DNA of 5,142 nucleotides from Fischerella sp. (lineage in GTDB: Bacteria; Cyanobacteriota; Cyanobacteriia; Cyanobacteriales; Nostocaceae): positions 1-5,142 of the forward strand of contig JANZYY010000380.1 of NCBI GenBank assembly GCA_026419705.1. Reading direction: 5' to 3'. The notes beneath the pieces are model-generated. The model made no database searches, was not told the origin of the DNA, and was given only the letters and a program-made list of their open reading frames with translations. The position numbers and the translations under genes are program-made. Shown one piece after another: positions 1-4,925 of the stretch (position 1 is its first letter; each line of letters opens with the position of its first letter).

Positions 1-19
1 AGATGTGTATAAGAGACAG
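1..19 (+). other. Nextera/Tn5 mosaic-end sequencing adapter (artefact)
   Basis: The first 19 bases read AGATGTGTATAAGAGACAG, identical to the Tn5 mosaic-end sequence used in Nextera library kits, oriented as it would be when reading into an insert. Genomic sequence begins at 20, where the ccsA reading frame resumes on a codon boundary. This is library residue, so the ccsA gene that meets it is cut by the contig end and not by a biological event. Confidence 0.97.
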
Positions 20-874
20 ACCCCAGGCTTCGTTTGCCCAAACTGCACCAGCAATTATACCGATGGTGAGAAGGGGAAATCCTAATCCAATAATGCGATA
101 GCTGATGTTGTCTAGAGTTTCGGCGAGGCTGAGACGCTGGGGTGAAAGGGGTTCCGAATTTTGGATATTGGATGTTGGATTTTCGATCGCGGGTGCGAGT
201 ACCGTATCCAAAACGGCGGTTTTACCGTTGCTAGTGGTTTCATAACGGGCTGCACCATTGTTTTCAGCTGCTAGTGCTGATGATTGAGAAACTAATTCTC
301 CTGCTTTCTGCAAGCGATAACCGTTGCTGCGATAACCACCGGTTCCTACAGAACTACCTTGAAGTTGGATATCTTGCCCGCGAGTAACGATAAGGAAAGC
401 GATCGCTAGTAGCGAACCTACCAGCAAAGCGGCATAACTCAACATCATCACGCTGACATGCATCATCAACCAATTGGACTTCAATGCAGGTACTAAAGGT
501 TCTGCGGCCTGCATTTGCGATGGTAGTGTGAGAGTGGCAAAAGCGGTAACGCCCATAGCTACGGGGGCGGTAAAAACTCCCACCAAGTGGCTGCGGCTGT
601 TGTTTTCAGCAATGAGATGGATGGTGGTGATCCCCCAAGCTAAGAAAAACAAGGATTCATATAAATTACTAAGAGGGAAATAGCCAGCTTCTAGCCATCG
701 CGCTCCTAACATGGTGGCGATGCATAAATTCGCGATCGCCATTCCTGCGGTTCCCAAAGCTGGTAGGTAAGACAGATTGGGAAAAGCTGCCCCACTCCAA
801 TAAACTAACATTGTGGCGAACAGAACAGCAAAGGAGGCATTGTCTAGCCAGTTCTGGAGTTGCACCAGATTCAT
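20..874 (-). CDS. ccsA: System II cytochrome c biogenesis protein CcsA (CcsB in NCBI naming), C-terminus missing
   Basis: Integral membrane protein of the CcsA/ResC/CcmF haem-handling family. With Ccs1 (ResB) it delivers haem across the thylakoid membrane and attaches it to apocytochromes such as cytochrome f, c6 and c550. The 285 visible residues start MNLVQLQNWL. Hydrophobic segments lie near residues 13-32, 38-56, 70-89, 96-116, 136-163 and 259-280. The family signature PLSNLYESLFFLAW is at 67-80, and His139 in WLMMHVSVMMLSYAALL is the likely conserved haem-ligand histidine. Residues 164-250 form a long polar linker. The protein stops at VWANEAWG (278-285), the opening of the WWD haem-binding motif, so roughly the last 60 residues of a usual ~340-350 are lost to the contig end. 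The ATG at 874 has a good GGGAG ribosome-binding site. A heptamer repeat codes for linker residues 232-238. Identity is secure; only the name (ccsA or ccsB) varies between databases. Confidence 0.95.
161..181. repeat. Heptamer tandem repeat inside ccsA (3 x TTGGATN)
   Basis: TTGGATA, TTGGATG and TTGGATT run in exact 7-base phase. The block is 21 bases, so it stays in frame in ccsA and encodes NPTSNIQ in the polar linker (residues 232-238). Heptanucleotide repeats of this kind (STRR) are abundant between genes in filamentous cyanobacteria; one in a coding frame is less usual. Confidence 0.8.
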
Positions 875-882
875 AAAGTATT

Positions 883-887
883 CTCCC
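883..887 (-). promoter_or_regulatory. Ribosome-binding site of ccsA
   Basis: The minus strand reads GGGAG eight bases before the ATG at 874. It is a near-ideal Shine-Dalgarno match and supports that start. Confidence 0.75.
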
Positions 888-908
888 TATGGATTCCTAA
901 AAGTGTGA

Positions 909-914
909 ATTCTA
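909..914 (-). promoter_or_regulatory. Possible -10 box of a ccsA promoter
   Basis: The minus strand reads TAGAAT, five of six matches to TATAAT, about 35 bases before the ccsA start codon. No good -35 box is seen 16-18 bases further upstream (GAAACA at best). If real, ccsA has its own promoter and does not depend on read-through from the DUF3352 gene. Confidence 0.25.
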
Positions 915-944
915 ACAGTTCTGATCCTATCTGTTTCGGGGCGT

Positions 945-986
945 TTAGTGGTTAGTAGTTAGTAGTTAGTGGGCATGGGGCATAGT
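945..986. repeat. Heptamer tandem repeat, TTAGTRG then GCATRGK
   Basis: Six consecutive heptamers keep one phase: TTAGTGG, TTAGTAG, TTAGTAG, TTAGTGG, GCATGGG, GCATAGT. This is the STRR type of cyanobacterial intergenic repeat. It sits in the 169-base spacer between the DUF3352 stop and the ccsA start. Confidence 0.85.
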
Positions 987-1016
987 AAAAATCAGTACTT
1001 CAATACCCAATGCCCA
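970..1016 (-). other. Inverted repeat formed by the two heptamer arrays
   Basis: Arms 970-983 and 1003-1016 (TGGGCATGGGGCAT against ATACCCAATGCCCA) can pair over 14 bases. In minus-strand RNA one pair is G-U and one is a C/U mismatch. The stem would begin 28 bases after the DUF3352 stop codon. No U-tract follows, so it is not a standard intrinsic terminator. It could stabilise the 3' end of the DUF3352 transcript or simply follow from the repeat content. Confidence 0.45.
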
Positions 1017-1040
1017 ATTCCCAATTCCTAATTTCCCACT
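1006..1040. repeat. Heptamer tandem repeat, CCCAATN
   Basis: CCCAATG, CCCAATT, CCCAATT, CCTAATT and the degenerate TCCCACT follow each other in 7-base phase, ending just before the DUF3352 stop codon. It belongs to the same repeat class as 945-986 but has a different, G-poor heptamer and a different phase, so it looks like a separate expansion. Confidence 0.8.
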
Positions 1041-1043
1041 CTC

Positions 1044-2783
1044 CTACTCCTCTTTTCTGATTGAGGGACTAGGTAGAGGGGCTACTCCTTTAGTTTTTTT
1101 GAGTGCTAGAAATATGTTGTAACGATTACTACGATTATCGCTAACAGCAGTTGTCACGCCGATTGAGCGTGTTGCTTTTAAAAATAATTGTTGATTTGGT
1201 AATAAGGCTGGTAGGGGAAAGTTTTTTGCCGCCCGCTCTACATCTAAGAAAAACTGACCATTTGTGGGATCGGGTTCTGAAGGAACTGTTTCTCGAAATG
1301 AAGGATTACTAGCTAACGTGTTACTGGGCTTAGGAATAATTCTATCGCTGATGGGAGCACCAAACGCAAGAAAAGCAACATCCCCATCTAACCAGCCGTG
1401 GGTGGCGGTTAAGATACCTGATGTCCCAATCCAATTAACAACTGGTTTACCTGCTACTGTCTGTTGCTGGATCTGGAATTGATATTGAGTTTTCATGACT
1501 TCATCAATCTGTTTTAAAGATGCTTCTGCACGGGCGCGATCGCTTGTCCGTACCATGAATACTAAAGAAGCACGAAAATCGTCTGATAAACCATTTTTGG
1601 GACTATAGGGAATAACTGAGACAGAAAATTCATTACCCATCCAACTCAGCAAATCATTTTCTAAATCGAGATTTGTCAGAGATTTCACACCTGCTCGTAA
1701 TTGTTCTGCTGGAAAGGGTGAGAGTGGATTCCCTCGGGAGGTGGAAACGTAGTCTTTCCACAACTGCTGCAAGTTACCACCAGAAAGCATCATTAAAGTT
1801 TCGGCTGGTACACGCTTTTGCATGTTCCCAGCTTTATTTTCTACTGCCAGTACGCGCTGACTGTTGGGATTTAACCAAGAAATGCCTTTAATGCTTATTC
1901 CTTGTGACTCCAGGGTAATTGACCCAGCTAAACCTTGATTGTTTTGCAACTGCGCCAGCACTTGCGCAGGTAAATGGCGATGACCAGATGCAGCAGCAAT
2001 TTTGGCAGAGTAAGGCACATTCACGTAAAACTGGGCAAAAGGTTGATAAGCTGCAATTTTAGAGAAATTTTCGCTAAAACCTGCTGTTTTGGATATTGTT
2101 GTCTGATTTTTATAAGCATTAATAGCTCTTTCTATGGTTTTCGGACTATCAGTGACGACCAGGAAACGTCCATCCAGGACTGCTGTTGACAAGCTTTCTC
2201 TCGATGTCGAGTCGGTTTCTTTAATCGCGATTCCTCTGTAGGTGCGATCGATCCATTTACCCTGTTTCAAGGCTTTTGGTTGTGCTAGGATGCTTTGAGC
2301 TTGCTCGGGTTTTTTGATCGGCAGTACTATTACCAAAGACTGCTGATTCATAACGGTACTGCCATCAGTAGCTACAGGGTTGGGTGCAGGTTTGGTCGCC
2401 TCTGGAGCAAGAATTGCAATTGTGACTTGCTCGCCCACCCAAGGACCGATATCTTTTTGAAAGTCGTAACCATTATTGGTGAGAAAGCGATCGCGCAACT
2501 GGACTAGATTTTTATCTAGTTCGACCTGAGTTTCTTTTGTTCCAAATTCCCGGAATTTCTGCCATTGTGCGGGGTCGGTACTGAGAGAAACTGTGAACAG
2601 CGCATCTTGAGGAATTATATTTGCACCTACTGGCAAATCTCTAGAAAAAGGCTGTCCTTGTGTTAACAGCCAGTATGCTGCTACACCACCACCAATCAAT
2701 AAACCTGCTGACGAAAGTGTTAGTACTAGAGCTGGTTTATTTTTCTTATTCTTCATCAAAGAAGATACGACGGGCAGCGCCAT
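1044..2783 (-). CDS. DUF3352 domain-containing membrane-anchored protein
   Basis: A cyanobacterial protein of unknown function, 579 residues, recognised as DUF3352 from its overall pattern (PVGANIIPQDALFTVSLSTD at 51-70, DFQKDIGPWVGEQVTIAIL at 107-125). A Lys-rich stretch (11-17) precedes one hydrophobic segment (about 18-40), giving a single-pass anchor with the bulk predicted outside the cytoplasm, in periplasm or thylakoid lumen. No cysteine is present, and a Pro/Lys-rich tail closes the protein. Two similar halves are visible: about 57-221 and 325-485 share, in order, a P-x-[DE]-[AT]-L opening, a D-x(2)-[KN]-D-x(3)-W-[VM]-G-[EN]-[EQ] motif (107-119, 373-385), an SLV strand (149, 406) and an LDG/LDGD turn (203, 465). 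No in-frame ATG, GTG or TTG is seen in the eight codons before 2783. GAGG lies 11 bases before it, slightly far. Met10 (2756) is a possible later start that keeps the anchor. The gene precedes ccsA on the same strand, 169 bases away. A link to cytochrome maturation would be speculation. Confidence 0.9.
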   Translation of the reverse strand: MALPVVSSLMKNKKNKPALVLTLSSAGLLIGGGVAAYWLLTQGQPFSRDLPVGANIIPQDALFTVSLSTDPAQWQKFREFGTKETQVELDKNLVQLRDRFLTNNGYDFQKDIGPWVGEQVTIAILAPEATKPAPNPVATDGSTVMNQQSLVIVLPIKKPEQAQSILAQPKALKQGKWIDRTYRGIAIKETDSTSRESLSTAVLDGRFLVVTDSPKTIERAINAYKNQTTISKTAGFSENFSKIAAYQPFAQFYVNVPYSAKIAAASGHRHLPAQVLAQLQNNQGLAGSITLESQGISIKGISWLNPNSQRVLAVENKAGNMQKRVPAETLMMLSGGNLQQLWKDYVSTSRGNPLSPFPAEQLRAGVKSLTNLDLENDLLSWMGNEFSVSVIPYSPKNGLSDDFRASLVFMVRTSDRARAEASLKQIDEVMKTQYQFQIQQQTVAGKPVVNWIGTSGILTATHGWLDGDVAFLAFGAPISDRIIPKPSNTLASNPSFRETVPSEPDPTNGQFFLDVERAAKNFPLPALLPNQQLFLKATRSIGVTTAVSDNRSNRYNIFLALKKTKGVAPLPSPSIRKEE

Positions 2784-2794
2784 TGAAACAAATA

Positions 2795-2798
2795 CCTC
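2795..2798 (-). promoter_or_regulatory. Ribosome-binding site of the DUF3352 gene
   Basis: The minus strand reads GAGG, 11 bases before the ATG at 2783. The spacing is a little long, but no better site precedes the alternative start at Met10, so it favours the 2783 start. Confidence 0.45.
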
Positions 2799-3262
2799 AT
2801 CATAGCGAATTCGTTACTTGCTTTGTTTGTAAAGTCAACCAAAAGGTTTCCTCTGCATGAGGGGTGTAAGTTATATTTACTTATTTACTCTAGACAGTGG
2901 TTATACTTCCGTAATAAGCTACCACTTTTTTCTCAAATTGCCATCTTACTTATCAATCAAGATTTTGTAGCGATTTCATATTTTTCAGTTTTTGTTTGGA
3001 ATTTTAGCCAGCGATTCTTCATTTTAGAAACTCTGACAGGATAAAATCCCCTGCTCAAACGACAATTTCTCAGTAGTCTCACTGTTATCTACCTGTTACA
3101 TCAAACATTCTACACAAACATCTATTTATGAAAAATCAAGAATTTATAAGTTTACAGCTACGATCTCTGGTTATATTTTTGCAAGGTATCAGATAACTTA
3201 TTTTTTCATTTTGTTGAATTGCTCGTGTTTATATAAGTAGCAAATTTAACAGTAAAAACACT

Positions 3263-3308
3263 AGTATCACACATCTAAATACTGGTAAAAAATCAATCTT
3301 GTGATACT
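3263..3308. other. Perfect 9-base inverted repeat
   Basis: AGTATCACA (3263-3271) and TGTGATACT (3300-3308) are exact reverse complements separated by 28 bases. The arms contain ATCACA and TGTGAT, which look like CRP-family half sites, but they face outward and are too far apart for one CRP site. The pair may instead be the stem of a small RNA leading into the hairpin at 3307-3324. Confidence 0.45.
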
Positions 3309-3336
3309 CTTTCTTTGCAAAGAGACACTATTTTTT
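3307..3336 (+). terminator. Possible weak rho-independent terminator
   Basis: CTCTTT (3307-3312) and AAAGAG (3319-3324) form a 6-base stem with a six-base loop, followed after five bases by a run of T (3329-3336, interrupted once). The stem is AT-rich and short, so termination would be weak. It faces plus and has no known gene before it, so it would make sense only if a plus-strand small RNA is made here. Confidence 0.25.
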
Positions 3337-3441
3337 ATTCTAAAAACGGGATTTTAGAGTTAATTTATAAGGTAAATATCATCAGGGTTTGAGCAAAGTA
3401 TTTAAGTCTCCCACACTATTTATCATCTTAGGGCTGGGTTT

Positions 3442-3486
3442 AGCGATCGCGTATCATCGGTTTGATTGTACAAAGATACGATCGCT
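3442..3486. repeat. Inverted repeat built on a HIP1 site
   Basis: AGCGATCG plus TATC (3442-3449, 3452-3455) pair with GATA plus CGATCGCT (3475-3486): 12 base pairs with a 2-base bulge (CG) and a 19-base loop. The left arm contains a full GCGATCGC octamer and the right arm a 7-base match to it. The structure lies 74-118 bases beyond the chorismate lyase stop codon. No T-run follows on either strand, so it is not a standard terminator. Confidence 0.5.
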
Positions 3487-3507
3487 GCTGCTAGTTTGAA
3501 AAGGTTG

Positions 3508-3530
3508 AAAAGTCCATGTTATGAACTTTT
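3508..3530 (-). terminator. Probable terminator of the chorismate lyase gene
   Basis: In minus-strand RNA, AAAAGUUCAU pairs with AUGGACUUUU around a three-base loop (AAC), a 10-base stem with one U-G pair, starting about 30 bases after the stop codon at 3560. The A-rich 5' arm and U-rich 3' arm resemble AT-type intrinsic terminators. Few GC pairs make it only moderately stable. Read from the plus strand the stem has a C/A mismatch, so the minus direction fits better. Confidence 0.4.
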
Positions 3531-3559
3531 TACCTTCTGCCTAACATATTGCTATCTTG

Positions 3560-4204
3560 CTAAAAGTCTGCTGCTTCTTGATTCTTGTCTTTTTGCACTA
3601 GCTGCGTTGACCCTAAATATTTTGTTAAATAGGGTGAAAAAACTTCATAAATTAAAGTTAAAGGCTGTCCGTGATGCCAAAACAAGTAATGCCGCCCCCA
3701 AAAAGGCCCAGTTTCTGCAAAGCCATTTTCTAAGGCATCTGAGTAACCATAGTAAATTCCCTGTATATCTCGGTATAATTCTGTACGGAGACGAGCCAAG
3801 CTAGCCCAAATCGGCAATGAACGATTTTGTAAGTACTCATCTACATGAGAGGCTTCCCACCATGATGTAGCATATGCCAAGCGCTGACCGGAGGCGGTAC
3901 GCAACCACACCTGTCGCCGCAGCCGTGGTCCCGGTACAGCTTTGATCAAATCGGGGGCGCCATCTAAGTCCATGCCAATCAATGACATATCAATAACATC
4001 CACTTCCGTTGGCTCACCTGTGAGCAACTGTAAATGTCTTGTTGGGGAGCCATCGCCTAAAAGTAGCAACTGCCAAGCTGGTGCTAGTTGAGTGTGGGGC
4101 AAACTTTGTTGAATAACTTCTTCCCCACCTTGCCATATCGGAGTGAGGCGATGCCACCCTGTGGGTAACGCTAAGTTGTTTGTCGGTGTAAAAGTAGCAG
4201 TCAA
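3560..4204 (-). CDS. Chorismate lyase (chorismate pyruvate-lyase), Sll1797/Rv2949c-like family
   Basis: Predicted cytosolic enzyme splitting chorismate into 4-hydroxybenzoate and pyruvate; 4-hydroxybenzoate is the head-group precursor of plastoquinone in cyanobacteria, where the related Synechocystis Sll1797 has this role. The 214 residues carry GDGSPTRHLQLLTG (50-63), RRQVWLRTASGQRLAYATSW (96-115), a helix from about 130 to 150 (LPIWASLARLRTELYRDIQG) and WGRHYLFWHHGQPL followed by LIYEVFSPYL (169-193). Compared from memory with E. coli UbiC, the order of elements matches: Arg97 would correspond to UbiC Arg76 and Glu187 (LIYEVF) to Glu155. The reading frame is closed by TAA two codons before 4204, the codon at 4204 is TTG, and the first in-frame ATG is residue 73, inside the fold; so TTG is the likely start. 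No strong ribosome-binding site precedes it (AGG is about 19 bases away). The family is distinct from UbiC by sequence, so no ubiC symbol is given. It stands alone between long spacers. Confidence 0.88.
   Translation of the reverse strand: MTATFTPTNNLALPTGWHRLTPIWQGGEEVIQQSLPHTQLAPAWQLLLLGDGSPTRHLQLLTGEPTEVDVIDMSLIGMDLDGAPDLIKAVPGPRLRRQVWLRTASGQRLAYATSWWEASHVDEYLQNRSLPIWASLARLRTELYRDIQGIYYGYSDALENGFAETGPFWGRHYLFWHHGQPLTLIYEVFSPYLTKYLGSTQLVQKDKNQEAADF
4202..4204 (-). promoter_or_regulatory. TTG start codon of the chorismate lyase gene
   Basis: The minus strand reads TAA-AGA-ACA-TTG-ACT-GCT, so an in-frame stop two codons before the TTG rules out an upstream start. The next ATG would remove 72 residues, including the GDGSPTRHL motif. 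A TTG with no clear Shine-Dalgarno suggests low translation. Confidence 0.75.
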
Positions 4205-4278
4205 TGTTCTTTACAAAAGTTCACCTATCTCTATGAAAGCATAAAAAATACCTCTACCCCAGAGAAAACGAGGGAGAT

Positions 4279-4306
4279 TAGGAGCTAGGGGTTAGAAACT
4301 AGCAGT
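4279..4306. repeat. Degenerate heptamer repeat, 4 x TAGNNNN
   Basis: TAGGAGC, TAGGGGT, TAGAAAC and TAGCAGT follow in exact 7-base phase, upstream of the chorismate lyase start and beyond the tRNA. Only the TAG core is kept, as expected of an old STRR-type array. The rest of 4205-4409 shows no gene. Confidence 0.5.
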
Positions 4307-4409
4307 CCAATCGGGTCATTTTGACTACGTATTTGCAGCATAAAGTAGTTGTTTTGTCAAGCTGCGCCTGGTTTGATTGTCTCCTGGTAACTAGTTGCTT
4401 TCATAAAAA

Positions 4410-4490
4410 TGCGGATGGCGAGACTCGAACTCGCAAGGCAAAGCCACACGCCCCTCAAACGTGCGCGTATACCAATTCCGCCACATCCGC
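4410..4490 (-). tRNA. tRNA-Leu (anticodon GAG)
   Basis: The minus strand folds as a complete type II tRNA. The acceptor GCGGATG pairs with CATCCGC. The D arm lies within GCGGAATTGGTATACGC. The anticodon stem CACGT/GCGTG encloses loop TTGAGGG (4458-4452), with GAG at 4456-4454. The long variable arm (GGC TTT GCC) is typical of leucine. The T arm is GCGAG-TTCGAGT-CTCGC, and the discriminator base is A at 4410. CCA is not encoded, and there is no intron, unlike many cyanobacterial tRNA-Leu(UAA) genes. It reads CUC and CUU leucine codons. A run of five T (4409-4405) just after the 3' end may terminate transcription. Confidence 0.96.
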
Positions 4491-4509
4491 AAGGTCGCCC
4501 TGGAAATTA

Positions 4510-4515
4510 AATATA
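4510..4515 (-). promoter_or_regulatory. Possible -10 box of the tRNA-Leu promoter
   Basis: The minus strand reads TATATT about 20 bases before the tRNA 5' end, a suitable place for a -10 box. No convincing -35 hexamer is seen. A perfect 10-base palindrome CACTATAGTG (4528-4537) lies in the -30 area. Confidence 0.3.
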
Positions 4516-4658
4516 GCACAACAAAATCACTATAGTGGAGTCATACTTAATTTTTCACCAATTTAAAGAGTTCATATGCACAAAACTTTTCAAATAGACT
4601 ATCAAACTGACAAGAACAAGCGCATATGGCTTGTCATCAGGTTGTGACCTATGTTCAA

Positions 4659-4712
4659 TTCTGAATTATGAATGCGATTGAGCTGAATAATTCATAATTC
4701 ATAATTCGAGAA
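4659..4712. repeat. Hairpin with heptamer repeat (3 x ATAATTC)
   Basis: Three perfect heptamers ATAATTC (4687-4707) each contain part of ATTCATAATTC, which is the reverse complement of GAATTATGAAT (4663-4673). The best fold pairs TTCT-GAATTATGAAT (4659-4673) with ATTCATAATTC-AGAA (4697-4707, 4709-4712): 15 pairs with one bulged G. This is another STRR-type array, here with an inverted partner. Confidence 0.6.
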
Positions 4713-4753
4713 GGAGCGGGAAGCAAGGACTAGCAAAAGTGATGTTGTTAGTA

Positions 4754-4809
4754 AGTGCGAAAACCCGTCAACGCAGCGAAACCAAAGCCCGAGGGTGTGT
4801 TTTCGAACT
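4754..4809. other. Potential stem: CGAAAAC / GTTTTCG
   Basis: AGT-g-CGAAAAC (4754-4764) pairs with GTTTTCG-a-ACT (4799-4809), ten pairs with one mismatch around a 34-base GC-richer loop. Inside, CCC (4764-4766) could alternatively pair with GGG (4793-4795). It may be part of a structured leader or of a repeat. Confidence 0.35.
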
Positions 4810-4837
4810 ACTTGTGACGCCTGCAAAATTTGCAGAA

Positions 4838-4925
4838 CCGCCCAAATCCCCCTTTGAAAGTACCAGACGCGAATTTCGCGTCTTTACACTTCCCCCTTTT
4901 TCAAGGCAGCTTAGGGGGGATCTCA
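4838..4925. repeat. Interspersed repeat-like palindromic block (CCCCC arms around a GACGCG hairpin)
   Basis: Outer arms ATCCCCC (4846-4852) and GGGGGAT (4915-4921) are inverted. A second pair, CCTTTGAAA (4851-4859) and TTTCAAGG (4899-4906), matches with one gap and overlaps the outer arm by two bases. At the centre is AGACGCGAATTTCGCGTCT (4865-4883), nine perfect pairs about one base. AAATCCCCC arms and GACGCG...CGCGTC hairpins are both familiar as short dispersed repeats in Nostoc-type genomes. The arrangement resembles a small non-autonomous palindromic element. No target duplication is clear. Confidence 0.55.

Larger units (their letters stand above)
2784..3559. other. 776-base AT-rich intergenic region without a convincing gene
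   Basis: This gap lies between the DUF3352 start and the chorismate lyase stop. It is visibly AT-rich, and open frames in it are short and resemble no family I know. One of them is a 22-codon plus-strand frame at 3128 starting MKNQEFISLQ. Two TATAAC -10-like boxes on the minus strand (2900-2905 and 2870-2875) could serve the DUF3352 gene, but neither has a clear -35. The rest holds several inverted repeats, listed separately (3263-3336, 3442-3486, 3508-3530). The length is ample for a small RNA or for a lost gene; I see no recognisable gene remnant. Confidence 0.6.

Noticed and set aside
474..683. Plus-strand frame within ccsA
   Set aside because: It is antisense to the clear CcsA coding sequence and has no family resemblance.
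970..1016. Intrinsic terminator after DUF3352
   Set aside because: The stem is plausible but no U-tract follows on the minus strand; repeat pairing is the simpler explanation.
945..1040. CRISPR array
   Set aside because: The units are 7 bases and directly contiguous, with no spacers, so these are heptamer tandem repeats.
2866..2880. GTAAGTTATATTTAC, resembling an NtcA site upstream of DUF3352
   Set aside because: GTA and TAC are separated by nine bases, not the eight of the NtcA consensus, and no properly spaced -10 box follows.
3266..3305. ATCACA and TGTGAT as a CRP-family (SyCRP1-like) operator
   Set aside because: The half sites are in outward order and separated by 28 bases, which does not match TGTGA-N6-TCACA.
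2784..3559. Degraded transposase or pseudogene in the long gap
   Set aside because: None of the short frames I read on either strand shows a recognisable motif, and no terminal inverted repeats with target duplications bound the gap.
3466..3804. 112-codon plus-strand frame
   Set aside because: More than half lies antisense to the well-supported chorismate lyase, and the remainder is low-complexity Leu/Lys sequence.
4321..4566. 81-codon plus-strand frame across the tRNA
   Set aside because: It is the antisense reading of tRNA-Leu; proteins containing GETRTRK-like stretches are well-known false calls over tRNA genes.
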